Assembly: GCA_041687495.1 (NCBI GenBank) | Contig: JAWLBR010000018.1 | Span: forward strand, 1 to 39,273 | Direction of reading: 5' to 3' | DNA: 39,273 nt | Source: JAWLBR01 sp041687495 | Lineage (GTDB): Bacteria; Bacillota; Limnochordia; DTU087; JAAYGB01 | Shown here: positions 7,661 through 15,686 of the stretch, in pieces | Layout: each line of letters begins with the position of its first letter | Numbering within the stretch: position 1 is the stretch's first letter | Program-made: the position numbers and the translations under genes | The notes under the pieces: model-generated | Database searches by the model: none | The model's input: the letters and a program-made list of their open reading frames with translations, nothing else | Told to the model about the DNA's origin: nothing

Positions 7661-8881
7661 GTGAGTAAGCATCACGACGAAGGGGTGTCAGTCATAAACA
7701 GAGTCTTGTTGGCTTCGTTAATCGCAGGTGTTTTCACCCTAACCATCAATCTTGGATCATTTCTCTTACCCATATACAGTGCCGAATTCCTGTCGCTTGC
7801 AAATACCCAGATCGGCTTGCTGGTGGGAGCTCCGGGAATGCTGGCGATGGTTCTCATGCTTCCGGCTGCGGCCCTATCCAACTACTGGGGCCGTAAACCA
7901 GTAATGATTTTCAGTGCGATGGCTAATTTGACTGCAGCCGCTCTTTTCTTGATGGCCCGTTCGTTCACCGGACTTCTGCTGGCGCAAATGATATTTGGCA
8001 TCGCCAACGCCACCTTGTGGCCCGCCTTGATTCCGCACTTTGCCTCACTGGCTAGTGTAGAGCATCAGGCGAGAATTCAGGCTGTGAACACCACAGCCCA
8101 GGGAATTGGTCTCATGCTGGGACCTCTTGTTGCCGGAGTACTGATTAGGGAGATTGGCTTTGCTGGGGCGATTAGCGCCTGGATTGGAGGGGCGGCTCTG
8201 CAGCTGGGCATGACTGCCACCGTCTCTGAACGTCCGGGAGTTCGGGCAGGGTTGGTAATGAGAGCGGCATTGGTTGATCCGATTCGTAAGCTCTCACATA
8301 TGGCGAAGAATCCCGCTTTAGTTATTGCCGGCGGTTCTCAGCTCTTGACCGGAGCTGTCATCGGCGCAGTGGGCGGAGCATTTTTCATTCTCTTTACCCA
8401 AAGCGTGGGATATGCAGCTGCATTGGCCAGCGTCATGCTAGCAACCCGAGAGGCCTCTTCAACTGCCTCCCGAGCTCTGTATGCCTTCTTAGCTCGCCGC
8501 ATTCCTAACACCATTCTTTTGAGCCTGGTGCCGGTGATCGCAGGTGGAGCCTTGTTGGTTGGTTTCGTTAGCCCCCGCCCGGTGGTTCTGTTTGTGGTGG
8601 TACTCGTTGAAGGCTTTGCTTTGGGAATCACCGCTCCTGCCAGTAACACTTTGGCCACTGAGCAGGCCAGGCCGGAGGACTTGGCGGAGGCCGTTGCCGC
8701 TGTCTCGATGATGTTTCAGGTAGGGCTCCTAGTCTTTCCGCCCCTTACAGGGACGTTAGTTAGCTCTACGTCCTTAACTACTGGGATATCTCTGGGAACA
8801 GTCCTCGTGGTTGCTCTAGGGCTTCCACTGCTGGTATACGCGGTTAGAACGGAGCGAAGGTTACGGCAGCTGGCCAACTAA
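7661..8881 (+). CDS. Major facilitator superfamily transporter
   Basis: 406-residue membrane protein with about 12 hydrophobic segments. The loop between helices 2 and 3 has the MFS motif-A-like sequence SNYWGRKPVM (about residues 70-80), and a second-half loop has the weaker RIPN. This arrangement is typical of drug or small-molecule antiporters, but the substrate cannot be read from sequence. Start GTG 7661 sits 6 nt after the preceding gene and has only a weak ribosome binding site; GTG at 7685 is an alternative. Translational coupling to the small secreted protein is likely. Confidence 0.85.
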   Translation: MSKHHDEGVSVINRVLLASLIAGVFTLTINLGSFLLPIYSAEFLSLANTQIGLLVGAPGMLAMVLMLPAAALSNYWGRKPVMIFSAMANLTAAALFLMARSFTGLLLAQMIFGIANATLWPALIPHFASLASVEHQARIQAVNTTAQGIGLMLGPLVAGVLIREIGFAGAISAWIGGAALQLGMTATVSERPGVRAGLVMRAALVDPIRKLSHMAKNPALVIAGGSQLLTGAVIGAVGGAFFILFTQSVGYAAALASVMLATREASSTASRALYAFLARRIPNTILLSLVPVIAGGALLVGFVSPRPVVLFVVVLVEGFALGITAPASNTLATEQARPEDLAEAVAAVSMMFQVGLLVFPPLTGTLVSSTSLTTGISLGTVLVVALGLPLLVYAVRTERRLRQLAN

Positions 8882-8973
8882 GAAGCATCTCGGCCTACAG
8901 AAAGCTCAGCTAGACAAGAAAAGGGCGTCTGCAGCCCTCGATCATTTTCAGTCACTAGGAAGAAGGAGATAGC

Positions 8974-10986
8974 ATGAAGCTTAAGCTTGATGAGTTTACT
9001 CAGTACAAGTTTCTCTCACACCCAACCTACAGTCCGAACGGTGCCCACGTCTGCTTTGTCGTCCATGCAGCCGACGTCGAGGAAAACACCTATCAGTCGC
9101 ATCTGTGGATTTACCAGCCGGCCGATGATACTTACTGGCAGCTGACTGCTGCAGACAACGAAGCGGCCTATATCTGGCTGCAGGACTCTGATCACATCCT
9201 ATTCCCCGGCGCTCGCACCGCCAAGGATAAAGAGAAGTTGAAGGACGGAGAGGAGTTCACCGTCTTCCACTCCATCAGCATCCGAGGTGGAGAAGCTCGA
9301 GAGGCGTTTCGCATCCCATTCAAGGTAAATCAGATCAAGCAGTTGGACGGTAATACTTATCTTTTTTCCACAACATTCAACCCCAATAAGTCGGCACTGC
9401 ACACCCTAACTCCGGCGGAGAAGACTGAAGAATTGAAGCGCCGGCAGGGGGAGAAAGACTATGAGGTGCTGGAGGAGATACCATACTGGGGCAACGGCGA
9501 TGGTTTCACCAGTGGAAACCGAAATCGCTTGTACCTGTTTCACTCCGACACAAAAACGTTCGAAGCTCTCACAGACGAGAACCTCGATGTCGATAGCTTT
9601 GAGCTGAGCCCAGAGTATGACAAGGTGGTAATAGTTGGCAGGGAATTCACCGGTAAGATGGAAGTAGCCAACTCTCTCTATCTACTAACTCTGAAGGACA
9701 AGTCGCTAAACCTAATTGGTCCCAGCGAACCCTTTAGATATGGGTTTGCCGGCTTTTTGCAGCAAGATACTGTGATCTTTTCCGGTAGCGACATGAAGGC
9801 ATACGGTACCAACGAGAATGCCAAGTTCTACCTAATTGACCTGGGCAGTGGAGCTACCACCTGCCTCACCCCCGACTTTGTCACCAGCACCTGGAATTCA
9901 GTGGGTTCGGACTGCCGCTACGGCGGTTCACCGGCAATGAAGGTCAGGAATGGATACTTGTACTTCATCACCACTGAGCTTGATAGCTCTTACGTCAATC
10001 GCATTGACAGCAAAGGCTATGTAGAGAAGATTACTACTCAGTCCGGTTCCGTGGACGGCTATGACGTCAGTGGAGAAGAGCTGGTCATGGTGGCGATGAG
10101 GGGACTCAAGCTGCAGGAGCTGTATCGCCTTGTTGGAACACAGGAAACTCAAATGACTCAGCTTAACGCATGGGTGCAAGGGCGAGCACTGGCAGAGTTG
10201 GAGAAGCTCAGTGTGGAGACTGCCCCGGGAGCACAAATTGACGGTTGGGTGATGAAGCCAGTAGATTTTGAGCCCACCGGTCAGTATCCAGCTATCCTGA
10301 ACATACATGGCGGTCCCAAGACGGTATACGGAGAAATATTTGTCCATGAAATGCAGTATTGGGCCAACCACGGCTATTTCGTATTCTTCTGTAACCCCAG
10401 AGGCAGCGATGGAAAAGACAATGAGTTTGCCGACATCCGAGGTAAGTACGGCACTATTGACTACGACGATCTGATGCAGTTTACCGATGCCGTTTTGGCC
10501 AAATACCCCAGCATCGACCAAACTCGGGTCGGAGTCACCGGTGGATCCTATGGCGGGTTCATGACCAACTGGATCATCGGGCATACGGATCGTTTCCGGG
10601 CAGCTGCCTCACAGCGCAGCATTTCCAACTGGATCTCCAAGTTCTGCACCACAGATATCGGCTACTACTTCGTCAACGACCAGATCGCGGGGACGCCTTG
10701 GGGCGATCCAGACAAGCTTTGGGAGCAGTCACCGTTGAAGTACGCGGACCGAGCAAAGACACCGACCCTCTTCATTCACTCCGATGAAGACTACCGCTGC
10801 TGGCTGGCCGAGGGCCTGCAAATGTTCACAGCCCTTAAGTTCCACGGAGTTGAGGCCAGAATGTGTATGTTTAGAGGCGAAAACCACGAACTCAGCAGAA
10901 GCGGTAAACCCAAGCACCGCATCCGCCGGCTGCAGGAGATTACGAACTGGTTTGATCACCACTTAAAGGGTAGTGAAGATAGGTAA
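8974..10986 (+). CDS. S9 family prolyl-oligopeptidase-like peptidase (acylaminoacyl-peptidase type)
   Basis: Serine peptidase or esterase of clan SC, 670 residues with no signal peptide, so cytoplasmic. The N-terminal part (about 1-400) looks like a beta-propeller with WD-like strand repeats. The C-terminal alpha/beta hydrolase domain has the nucleophile motif GGSYGGF with Ser525, the acid in HSDEDYR (probably Asp606) and the histidine in ENHE (His638). The oxyanion stretch NIHGGP at about 443-448 is also intact. The full triad predicts activity on oligopeptides or acyl-peptides. ATG at 8974 follows GAAGGAGAT with ideal spacing. It lies 92 nt after the MFS gene, so it may share the transcript or have its own promoter. 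A convergent terminator follows. Confidence 0.93.
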   Translation: MKLKLDEFTQYKFLSHPTYSPNGAHVCFVVHAADVEENTYQSHLWIYQPADDTYWQLTAADNEAAYIWLQDSDHILFPGARTAKDKEKLKDGEEFTVFHSISIRGGEAREAFRIPFKVNQIKQLDGNTYLFSTTFNPNKSALHTLTPAEKTEELKRRQGEKDYEVLEEIPYWGNGDGFTSGNRNRLYLFHSDTKTFEALTDENLDVDSFELSPEYDKVVIVGREFTGKMEVANSLYLLTLKDKSLNLIGPSEPFRYGFAGFLQQDTVIFSGSDMKAYGTNENAKFYLIDLGSGATTCLTPDFVTSTWNSVGSDCRYGGSPAMKVRNGYLYFITTELDSSYVNRIDSKGYVEKITTQSGSVDGYDVSGEELVMVAMRGLKLQELYRLVGTQETQMTQLNAWVQGRALAELEKLSVETAPGAQIDGWVMKPVDFEPTGQYPAILNIHGGPKTVYGEIFVHEMQYWANHGYFVFFCNPRGSDGKDNEFADIRGKYGTIDYDDLMQFTDAVLAKYPSIDQTRVGVTGGSYGGFMTNWIIGHTDRFRAAASQRSISNWISKFCTTDIGYYFVNDQIAGTPWGDPDKLWEQSPLKYADRAKTPTLFIHSDEDYRCWLAEGLQMFTALKFHGVEARMCMFRGENHELSRSGKPKHRIRRLQEITNWFDHHLKGSEDR

Positions 10987-11025
10987 GAACCAGAATAAAT
11001 GCTGCTGAACGCGGCGGCTAGGGAA

Positions 11026-11054
11026 AAAAGGAGCGACCAAAGGTCGCTCCTTTT
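11026..11054. terminator. Bidirectional intrinsic terminator
   Basis: A 13-bp perfect stem (11026-11038 with 11042-11054) and a 3-nt loop, A-rich on one side and T-rich on the other. It lies between the convergent ends of the S9 peptidase gene and the MacB-like permease gene and can serve both strands. Confidence 0.92.
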
Positions 11055-11055
11055 G

Positions 11056-12270
11056 CTACTCATGCCTCAATGCCACAACAGGATCCAGTTTCGCTGCTTT
11101 CTGGGCGGGATAGATGCCGAAGAACAAACCGACCATCGTCGAGAAGCCAATGGCAATACCGGCCGCAGGAAGAGAGACAGAAAAAGGCCAGCTGATGATC
11201 CGACTGACCAGGTACCCGCCTCCCCAGCCAACGATTAGGCCCAGCAGACCCCCGGCAGCGCTGAGGGTAATCGACTCCATGAGAAACTGTAGCAAAATCT
11301 GCTTGCGCTTGGCTCCAATGGCCTTACGGGTACCAATCTCCCGGGTGCGCTCGCTCACGGTTACCAGCATGATATTCATAATTCCGATGCCGCCTACCAG
11401 CAGGGCAATACCGGCAACAGCCCCCAGTAGGAGGGTCATCGTGCCGGTGGCGTTGGAAACCGCCTCTAGAATCGTATCTTGGCTCATAACCCGGAACTTA
11501 TCGGTGTTACCCAAGCGACGAACCAGAAAAAACTCTAGCTCTTTCACCAAGGGCTTGGCGTGTTCCTGGCTCCTGGCTTGAATAGAAAACCCGCTGACAT
11601 ACTTATTGGCCATCGCCCGATTCAAGAGGGTGGTGGTCGGAACATAGATCCTGCTGTCAAAGTTGGAGAACATGACCTGCCCCTTGGATTCCATTACGCC
11701 TACCACTAAGAAAACGAACCGCTGACCGTTGATGGTCAGCCGCACCTCCTGCCCGACGGGGTTTTCGTTTCCGAACAGTTCGGATGCGGTCTCTGCCCCT
11801 AATACAGCCACCTTGGCGCTGTCGTCAATATCTACGCTCTTAATATATCTGCCTACTATGGGATGGTGATCTACTACTTCTTCGTATTCCGGAGTCACCC
11901 CGATCACCGGCACCCGGGCATTGTTGTTTTGGTAGACCGCAAGGGCGGAGGTCTCGACAGTAGGCACGACGTTCTTGGCACCGCTGAGGCTGGTGCGGAT
12001 CTGATCGGCCATGTCCATGGTAAACACATCGGTGACATCTCGACTCATTTGCCCCGCTCTGCCAACCACCCTTCCCGGCATCACTGTCACCAGGTTGGAG
12101 CCCAAGGCTCCGATCTGACCAGCAATCTGATTCTGGGCCCCTGTGCCGATGGCAACCATAACGATCACAGAGGCCACTCCGATCACAATCCCTAAGACCG
12201 ACAGAAAGGTTCGCATCTTGTTGGCCAGCAAGCTGTTGAACGCGATCTTGACAAACTCCTTCAGGCTCAA
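11056..12270 (-). CDS. MacB-like ABC transporter permease (FtsX domain)
   Basis: 404-residue inner-membrane subunit of a MacAB-type pump. A first membrane helix at about 20-45 (FLSVLGIVIGVASVIVMVAI) is followed by a large extracytoplasmic MacB_PCD domain. Three C-terminal helices in an FtsX domain (about 280-400) carry the conserved VSERTREIGTRKAIGA stretch. MacB transmits ATP hydrolysis to the periplasmic adaptor and outer-membrane channel rather than moving substrate through the membrane. TTG at 12270 overlaps the stop codon of the ATPase gene (TTGA). In E. coli the ATPase and permease are one chain; here they are separate, as is common in Firmicutes and LolCDE-like systems. Confidence 0.92.
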   Translation of the reverse strand: MSLKEFVKIAFNSLLANKMRTFLSVLGIVIGVASVIVMVAIGTGAQNQIAGQIGALGSNLVTVMPGRVVGRAGQMSRDVTDVFTMDMADQIRTSLSGAKNVVPTVETSALAVYQNNNARVPVIGVTPEYEEVVDHHPIVGRYIKSVDIDDSAKVAVLGAETASELFGNENPVGQEVRLTINGQRFVFLVVGVMESKGQVMFSNFDSRIYVPTTTLLNRAMANKYVSGFSIQARSQEHAKPLVKELEFFLVRRLGNTDKFRVMSQDTILEAVSNATGTMTLLLGAVAGIALLVGGIGIMNIMLVTVSERTREIGTRKAIGAKRKQILLQFLMESITLSAAGGLLGLIVGWGGGYLVSRIISWPFSVSLPAAGIAIGFSTMVGLFFGIYPAQKAAKLDPVVALRHE

Positions 12271-13010
12271 GCTCCCACCACTTCCTTCCAGATGGGTTGC
12301 CCTGTTTCCATCATGGCTTTAGTCTCAGTCTTCTCCACAACCCCATCCTTGATATGGATGATGCGGGAGGCGTGTTCGGCTACATCCCGTTCGTGGGTGA
12401 CCAAGATGATGGTGTTACCCTGCTCATTCAGCCGCTCGAATAGAGACATAATCTCGGTGCCGGTAGCTGAGTCTAAGTTACCTGTGGGTTCATCGGCCAA
12501 GATAATCACTGGGTGATTCACCAGTGCTCTGGCGATGGCCACCCTTTGTCTCTGCCCGCCAGAGATCTCGTTGGGCCGATGATTGAGCCTGGCGCCAAGG
12601 CCAACATGCTCCAGCACCTCCCGGGCTCGGCTGCGCCTCTCTTCCACCGAACTGACCCCGGAGTAGAGCAGTGGAAGCTCAACGTTCTCCAAAAGAGTCA
12701 TTCCCGGGAGTAGGTTGAAGCTCTGAAACACAAACCCGATATCCGAGTTTCGTACTGCCGATAAATCGTCGTCAGAAAGGGTACTGACATCCCTACCCCG
12801 CAGGTAAAAGGATCCAGAAGAAGGCTTGTCCAGGCAGCCGATGATATGCATCAACGTGGACTTACCTGAACCCGACGGCCCCATGATCGCCACATACTCT
12901 CCGGGGCTGATTTCAAAGGAGATGTTCCGCAAAGCCTGTACGGTCGTATCCCCCATGCGGTACACTTTGGCCAGCTTTTCCACCCGAAACAGGTCTTTTG
13001 TTCCTATCAT
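12267..13010 (-). CDS. ABC transporter ATP-binding protein (MacB/LolD type)
   Basis: 247-residue cytoplasmic ATPase that drives the adjacent MacB-like permease. Walker A is GPSGSGKS at about 44-51, the signature ISGGQRQR precedes VAIARAL, and Walker B ILADEPTGNLD is followed by the H-loop VTHE. The DEPTGNLD form is diagnostic of the MacB/LolD/FtsE group. The start ATG overlaps the stop of the adaptor gene (ATGA), and GGGAGG lies upstream, indicating translational coupling. Confidence 0.95.
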   Translation of the reverse strand: MIGTKDLFRVEKLAKVYRMGDTTVQALRNISFEISPGEYVAIMGPSGSGKSTLMHIIGCLDKPSSGSFYLRGRDVSTLSDDDLSAVRNSDIGFVFQSFNLLPGMTLLENVELPLLYSGVSSVEERRSRAREVLEHVGLGARLNHRPNEISGGQRQRVAIARALVNHPVIILADEPTGNLDSATGTEIMSLFERLNEQGNTIILVTHERDVAEHASRIIHIKDGVVEKTETKAMMETGQPIWKEVVGA

Positions 13011-14041
13011 CGGCGGCCGCCTCCCATATTCGGACCAACCACCTCAGCCGGTTGGGGCTTACGCCCATACAGTTGATGGTTACTCGCCAAGATTCGATCG
13101 CCCTTTTGCAAGCCGCTGACAATCTCGATGAGGATCCCATCCGATATTCCTGTTTCTACTGGAACTGGCTTGACCCCGTCCGCCGTGACCACACTGACCA
13201 CAGAGCTACCGTCTACTTCCACTACAGCATCCAGCGGCACCGCAAGAGCGTCTTCGACGTGGTCGACCGTGATCTTGGCCGTAGCACTCATCCCTGGCCG
13301 CACCCGTGGGTCTGTTTCCTTCAGCTCAACTTTGACCGGAAACAGTACCAGGTCGCCGGACTCACTGGGCACGATTCCAATCTCGACAACCGTTCCCTGC
13401 AAGCTTAGATCAGGGTGAGCATCAACGGTCACAGCCACCTGTTGTCCCACCTCTACGTGGCGAATATCCACCTCATCCACACTCACTTCCAGGTAAAGGC
13501 GACTGGAATCAATCAGCCGAATGACCGATGTCGTAGTTGTGACTAGCTCGCCCGGTTCAACTTTGACGTCTGCCACAGTCCCGGCAAAGGGAGCTTTGAG
13601 CACAGTTGCCTCAAACTCGTCCTTGGCAAGTTGCCATGCTAGCTCCTTTTCTTCTACCACTCTGGCCGGCGAGTCGATTTTGGCTAGCTCGTATTCCCGA
13701 GTAGCGGTTGAGTAAGCCAGTTCTTGCCGGGAGTTGACTATCTCAGCTAGAACCTCGCCCTCTTGCACTGTCTGCGTAGTGACAGCGGACACACTGCGCA
13801 CCTTACCTGCCACATCGAAGGTCAACTCCAAGTCGTGGTTCGGTGTGATTTTGCCGGTACTGGAAATTGCCTTAGTCATAGTGCGGCTCTGAACTGCGAC
13901 TGCGCTCTGCATGGCGGCATTGCCGGCAGAGTCTGCCGCCCTAGCGGTATAGGCGGCATACGCAGTTCCAAACACGGCAACAGCCGACACCAGAAGTAAT
14001 AGGATCCTGCCCCGCCGCCCAAGTCTGCTAATCAATGTCAA
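13007..14041 (-). CDS. Membrane-fusion (periplasmic adaptor) protein, MacA/HlyD type
   Basis: 344-residue adaptor linking the ABC pump to the TolC-like channel. After a short basic N-terminus there is one membrane anchor (ILLLLVSAVAVFGTAYAAY). Two lipoyl half-motifs flank a short helical hairpin (second half APFAGTVADVKVEPGELV), followed by beta-barrel and membrane-proximal domains ending in GVKPVPVETGI. TTG at 14041 has AAGGGGG 7-8 nt upstream and overlaps the TolC-like gene by 14 nt. An in-frame GTG at 14074 would add 11 residues but lacks a clear ribosome binding site. The tight operon with the ATPase and permease supports the role. Confidence 0.9.
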   Translation of the reverse strand: MTLISRLGRRGRILLLLVSAVAVFGTAYAAYTARAADSAGNAAMQSAVAVQSRTMTKAISSTGKITPNHDLELTFDVAGKVRSVSAVTTQTVQEGEVLAEIVNSRQELAYSTATREYELAKIDSPARVVEEKELAWQLAKDEFEATVLKAPFAGTVADVKVEPGELVTTTTSVIRLIDSSRLYLEVSVDEVDIRHVEVGQQVAVTVDAHPDLSLQGTVVEIGIVPSESGDLVLFPVKVELKETDPRVRPGMSATAKITVDHVEDALAVPLDAVVEVDGSSVVSVVTADGVKPVPVETGISDGILIEIVSGLQKGDRILASNHQLYGRKPQPAEVVGPNMGGGRR

Positions 14042-15470
14042 TGACGGCACCCCCTTCAATGGCCAGCTCTTCACCCATGCGGGCCATCAGTTCCAAGCGA
14101 GCAGCCTCATACTCTACCACGGCTCGGACCCAGTCCAGACGCGACCGCTCCTGCGCATTTCTGCTTTCTTGGCGCACCGTTTCGGAGATTAGTCCCTTTT
14201 CTGCCTGAAGAGACCTCGCCTGCCCCTCGATCTGGCTTTTCTGCCAAGCCAGCTGTGCAATCCGTGCTTGGTCCCAAAGCCACTGCAGTTCAGAGATTCT
14301 GCCGGTAATATCATTGCTGATCTGATCTTGCTCTCGGGAGACCGCTGTTTGCGCCTTCTTCAGCTGTATCTCCGCCTCCGAGACTCTATTTTTGCGCTGT
14401 CCGCCGTCGGCAAGATCATAGCTAACAGACAGATACGCCCCATATGTGGGTTGCTCCCACTCTTCCTCGTGCACTTGAATGTTACCGGTAACTCCCACTC
14501 CCAGCCCGATGTCCTCACGGGCTGCATTCAGATCCCGCCGGGCGGAGGCAAGAGATTGCTTCTTCCGCTTCAGTTCTCCGTTCTCCTCCCAAGCTGCCGC
14601 TATGGCTTCTGTTTCGTCCACTTGGACTTCTACCAGGAGCGGGCTTTCTGGCAGAGGCTCTAGATGCCATTCCGTCTTGGAGTCCAGACCTAGAGCCTGA
14701 GCCAGTTCGCCTCTGCTCTGCTCAAGCTCCCTCAGGGCCTTTGCGTGCTCGGCATAGCTGGAGTCCCGGGCAATCTGCGCTGCCAAGACGTCGGTTTGCG
14801 CAGTCAGGCCTTTGTCATACTTGTCTTTCGCCTGTTCATAGAGTTCATCCTTGACCTGAGAGTCCGCCTGCAGCATCTCGGTCCGGGCCTGCTCCACCTG
14901 CAGCAAGCGGTATCTTCGGTAGGTCTGCAGAGCGGCGTTTGCCCGGACAGTCCTCTCCTCTTCCTTAACTAGATGAACGGCCTCCCTTGCATCCAAAAGA
15001 GCTAGGTAATTGGCATCGTTCGCCGGCCGAGGCCAGACATCAAGGGTCAATCCCAGCTCAAAGTTGGCCGTATCCGACTCTCGGGTATTGAGTCGAGCTG
15101 CCGTCGACAGCGCTAACCCGGGAGCCAAGTTCACGCTCCCACTAAAGTTCAAAGCCTGTCCCGTTTCCACTTCACTTGCTCCATCAAGAAGGCCAGAGAG
15201 CCTTAAGGGCTGAATAGATGCCGACGCCTGCGGTCTGTATGGTGTAGAGCTCTTTTCCACAGACAAGGCAGCTGAGTCCAGATTCACTCTAGCATCCGCA
15301 ACCGCAGGGTCATTCTCGACTGCCAGCGAGACTGCCTCCTGCAAAGTGAGCAGTTTCATAGGCGCCGGCTCTGCAGCTGCGGTGCTGCCCTGGACCATAA
15401 CTGCGGTCAGAATAAGCGTCCCCAGCGCCCTGGTCACTACCTTGCTCAATGCCATCAAGCCCCAACTCAC
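14028..15470 (-). CDS. TolC-family outer-membrane efflux protein
   Basis: 480-residue protein with a signal peptide (about 1-33, ending STAAA) and the TolC-type repeat structure. LLTLQEAVSLAVENDPAV opens the first half, and long coiled-coil helices (YEQAKDKYDKGLTAQTDVLAAQIA, then RISELQWLWDQARIAQLAWQ) form the periplasmic tunnel. A second-half strand (YGAYLSVSYDLADGGQRKNRV) could enter the outer-membrane barrel. GTG at 15470 follows GGGAGG with an 8-nt gap; TTG at 15476 is an alternative. It is the first gene of a four-gene efflux operon. An outer-membrane channel implies either a diderm envelope or a channel reused in a thick wall; I favour the first. Confidence 0.9.
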   Translation of the reverse strand: MSWGLMALSKVVTRALGTLILTAVMVQGSTAAAEPAPMKLLTLQEAVSLAVENDPAVADARVNLDSAALSVEKSSTPYRPQASASIQPLRLSGLLDGASEVETGQALNFSGSVNLAPGLALSTAARLNTRESDTANFELGLTLDVWPRPANDANYLALLDAREAVHLVKEEERTVRANAALQTYRRYRLLQVEQARTEMLQADSQVKDELYEQAKDKYDKGLTAQTDVLAAQIARDSSYAEHAKALRELEQSRGELAQALGLDSKTEWHLEPLPESPLLVEVQVDETEAIAAAWEENGELKRKKQSLASARRDLNAAREDIGLGVGVTGNIQVHEEEWEQPTYGAYLSVSYDLADGGQRKNRVSEAEIQLKKAQTAVSREQDQISNDITGRISELQWLWDQARIAQLAWQKSQIEGQARSLQAEKGLISETVRQESRNAQERSRLDWVRAVVEYEAARLELMARMGEELAIEGGAVIDID

Positions 15471-15527
15471 GGACAAATCCTCCCTCTATTAGTCCCCTTC
15501 CATCTGCGTCTCTGCAACGGATCTTCT

Positions 15528-15599
15528 TCAGAAACTTGGTAGCAATGGCAATGGGGCAGAAAGCGAATGCACTATCTGCCCCATTGCAAAGGGTGCCAC
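15528..15599 (-). CDS. Possible 23-residue leader peptide upstream of the efflux operon
   Basis: A short frame starts at GTG 15599 with GGAGGAG 12 nt upstream, which is longer than ideal spacing. Its coding stretch contains a 13-bp inverted repeat. If translated, ribosome position could affect that hairpin. There is no family resemblance and the frame could be chance, so this is a low-confidence call. Confidence 0.2.
   Translation of the reverse strand: MAPFAMGQIVHSLSAPLPLLPSF
15548..15587. repeat. 13-bp perfect inverted repeat in the efflux operon leader
   Basis: GCAATGGGGCAGA (15548-15560) and its exact complement (15575-15587) are separated by 14 nt. It lies about 80 nt before the TolC-like start and about 100 nt after the MATE stop. 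No T-run follows on either strand, so it is not a standard terminator. It may be an operator for a repressor, an attenuator hairpin or an mRNA-stabilising structure. Confidence 0.75.
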
Positions 15600-15686
15600 G
15601 GGAATCTGAATCTCCTCCGAATGGAAGACAGACCCCCGCTGTTTTTTGCTGCTGAGGCAAAGAGCCTCGCGGCGGTCTATTGCAGT

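Noticed and set aside
9928..10584. 218-codon minus-strand frame opposite the S9 peptidase
   Set aside because: Antisense shadow of the peptidase, which has a complete catalytic triad on the plus strand.
15310..15660. 116-codon minus-strand frame overlapping the TolC-like start
   Set aside because: Out of frame with the TolC-like gene, Gly/Ser/Arg-rich composition and no ribosome binding site; the efflux gene frame is strongly supported.
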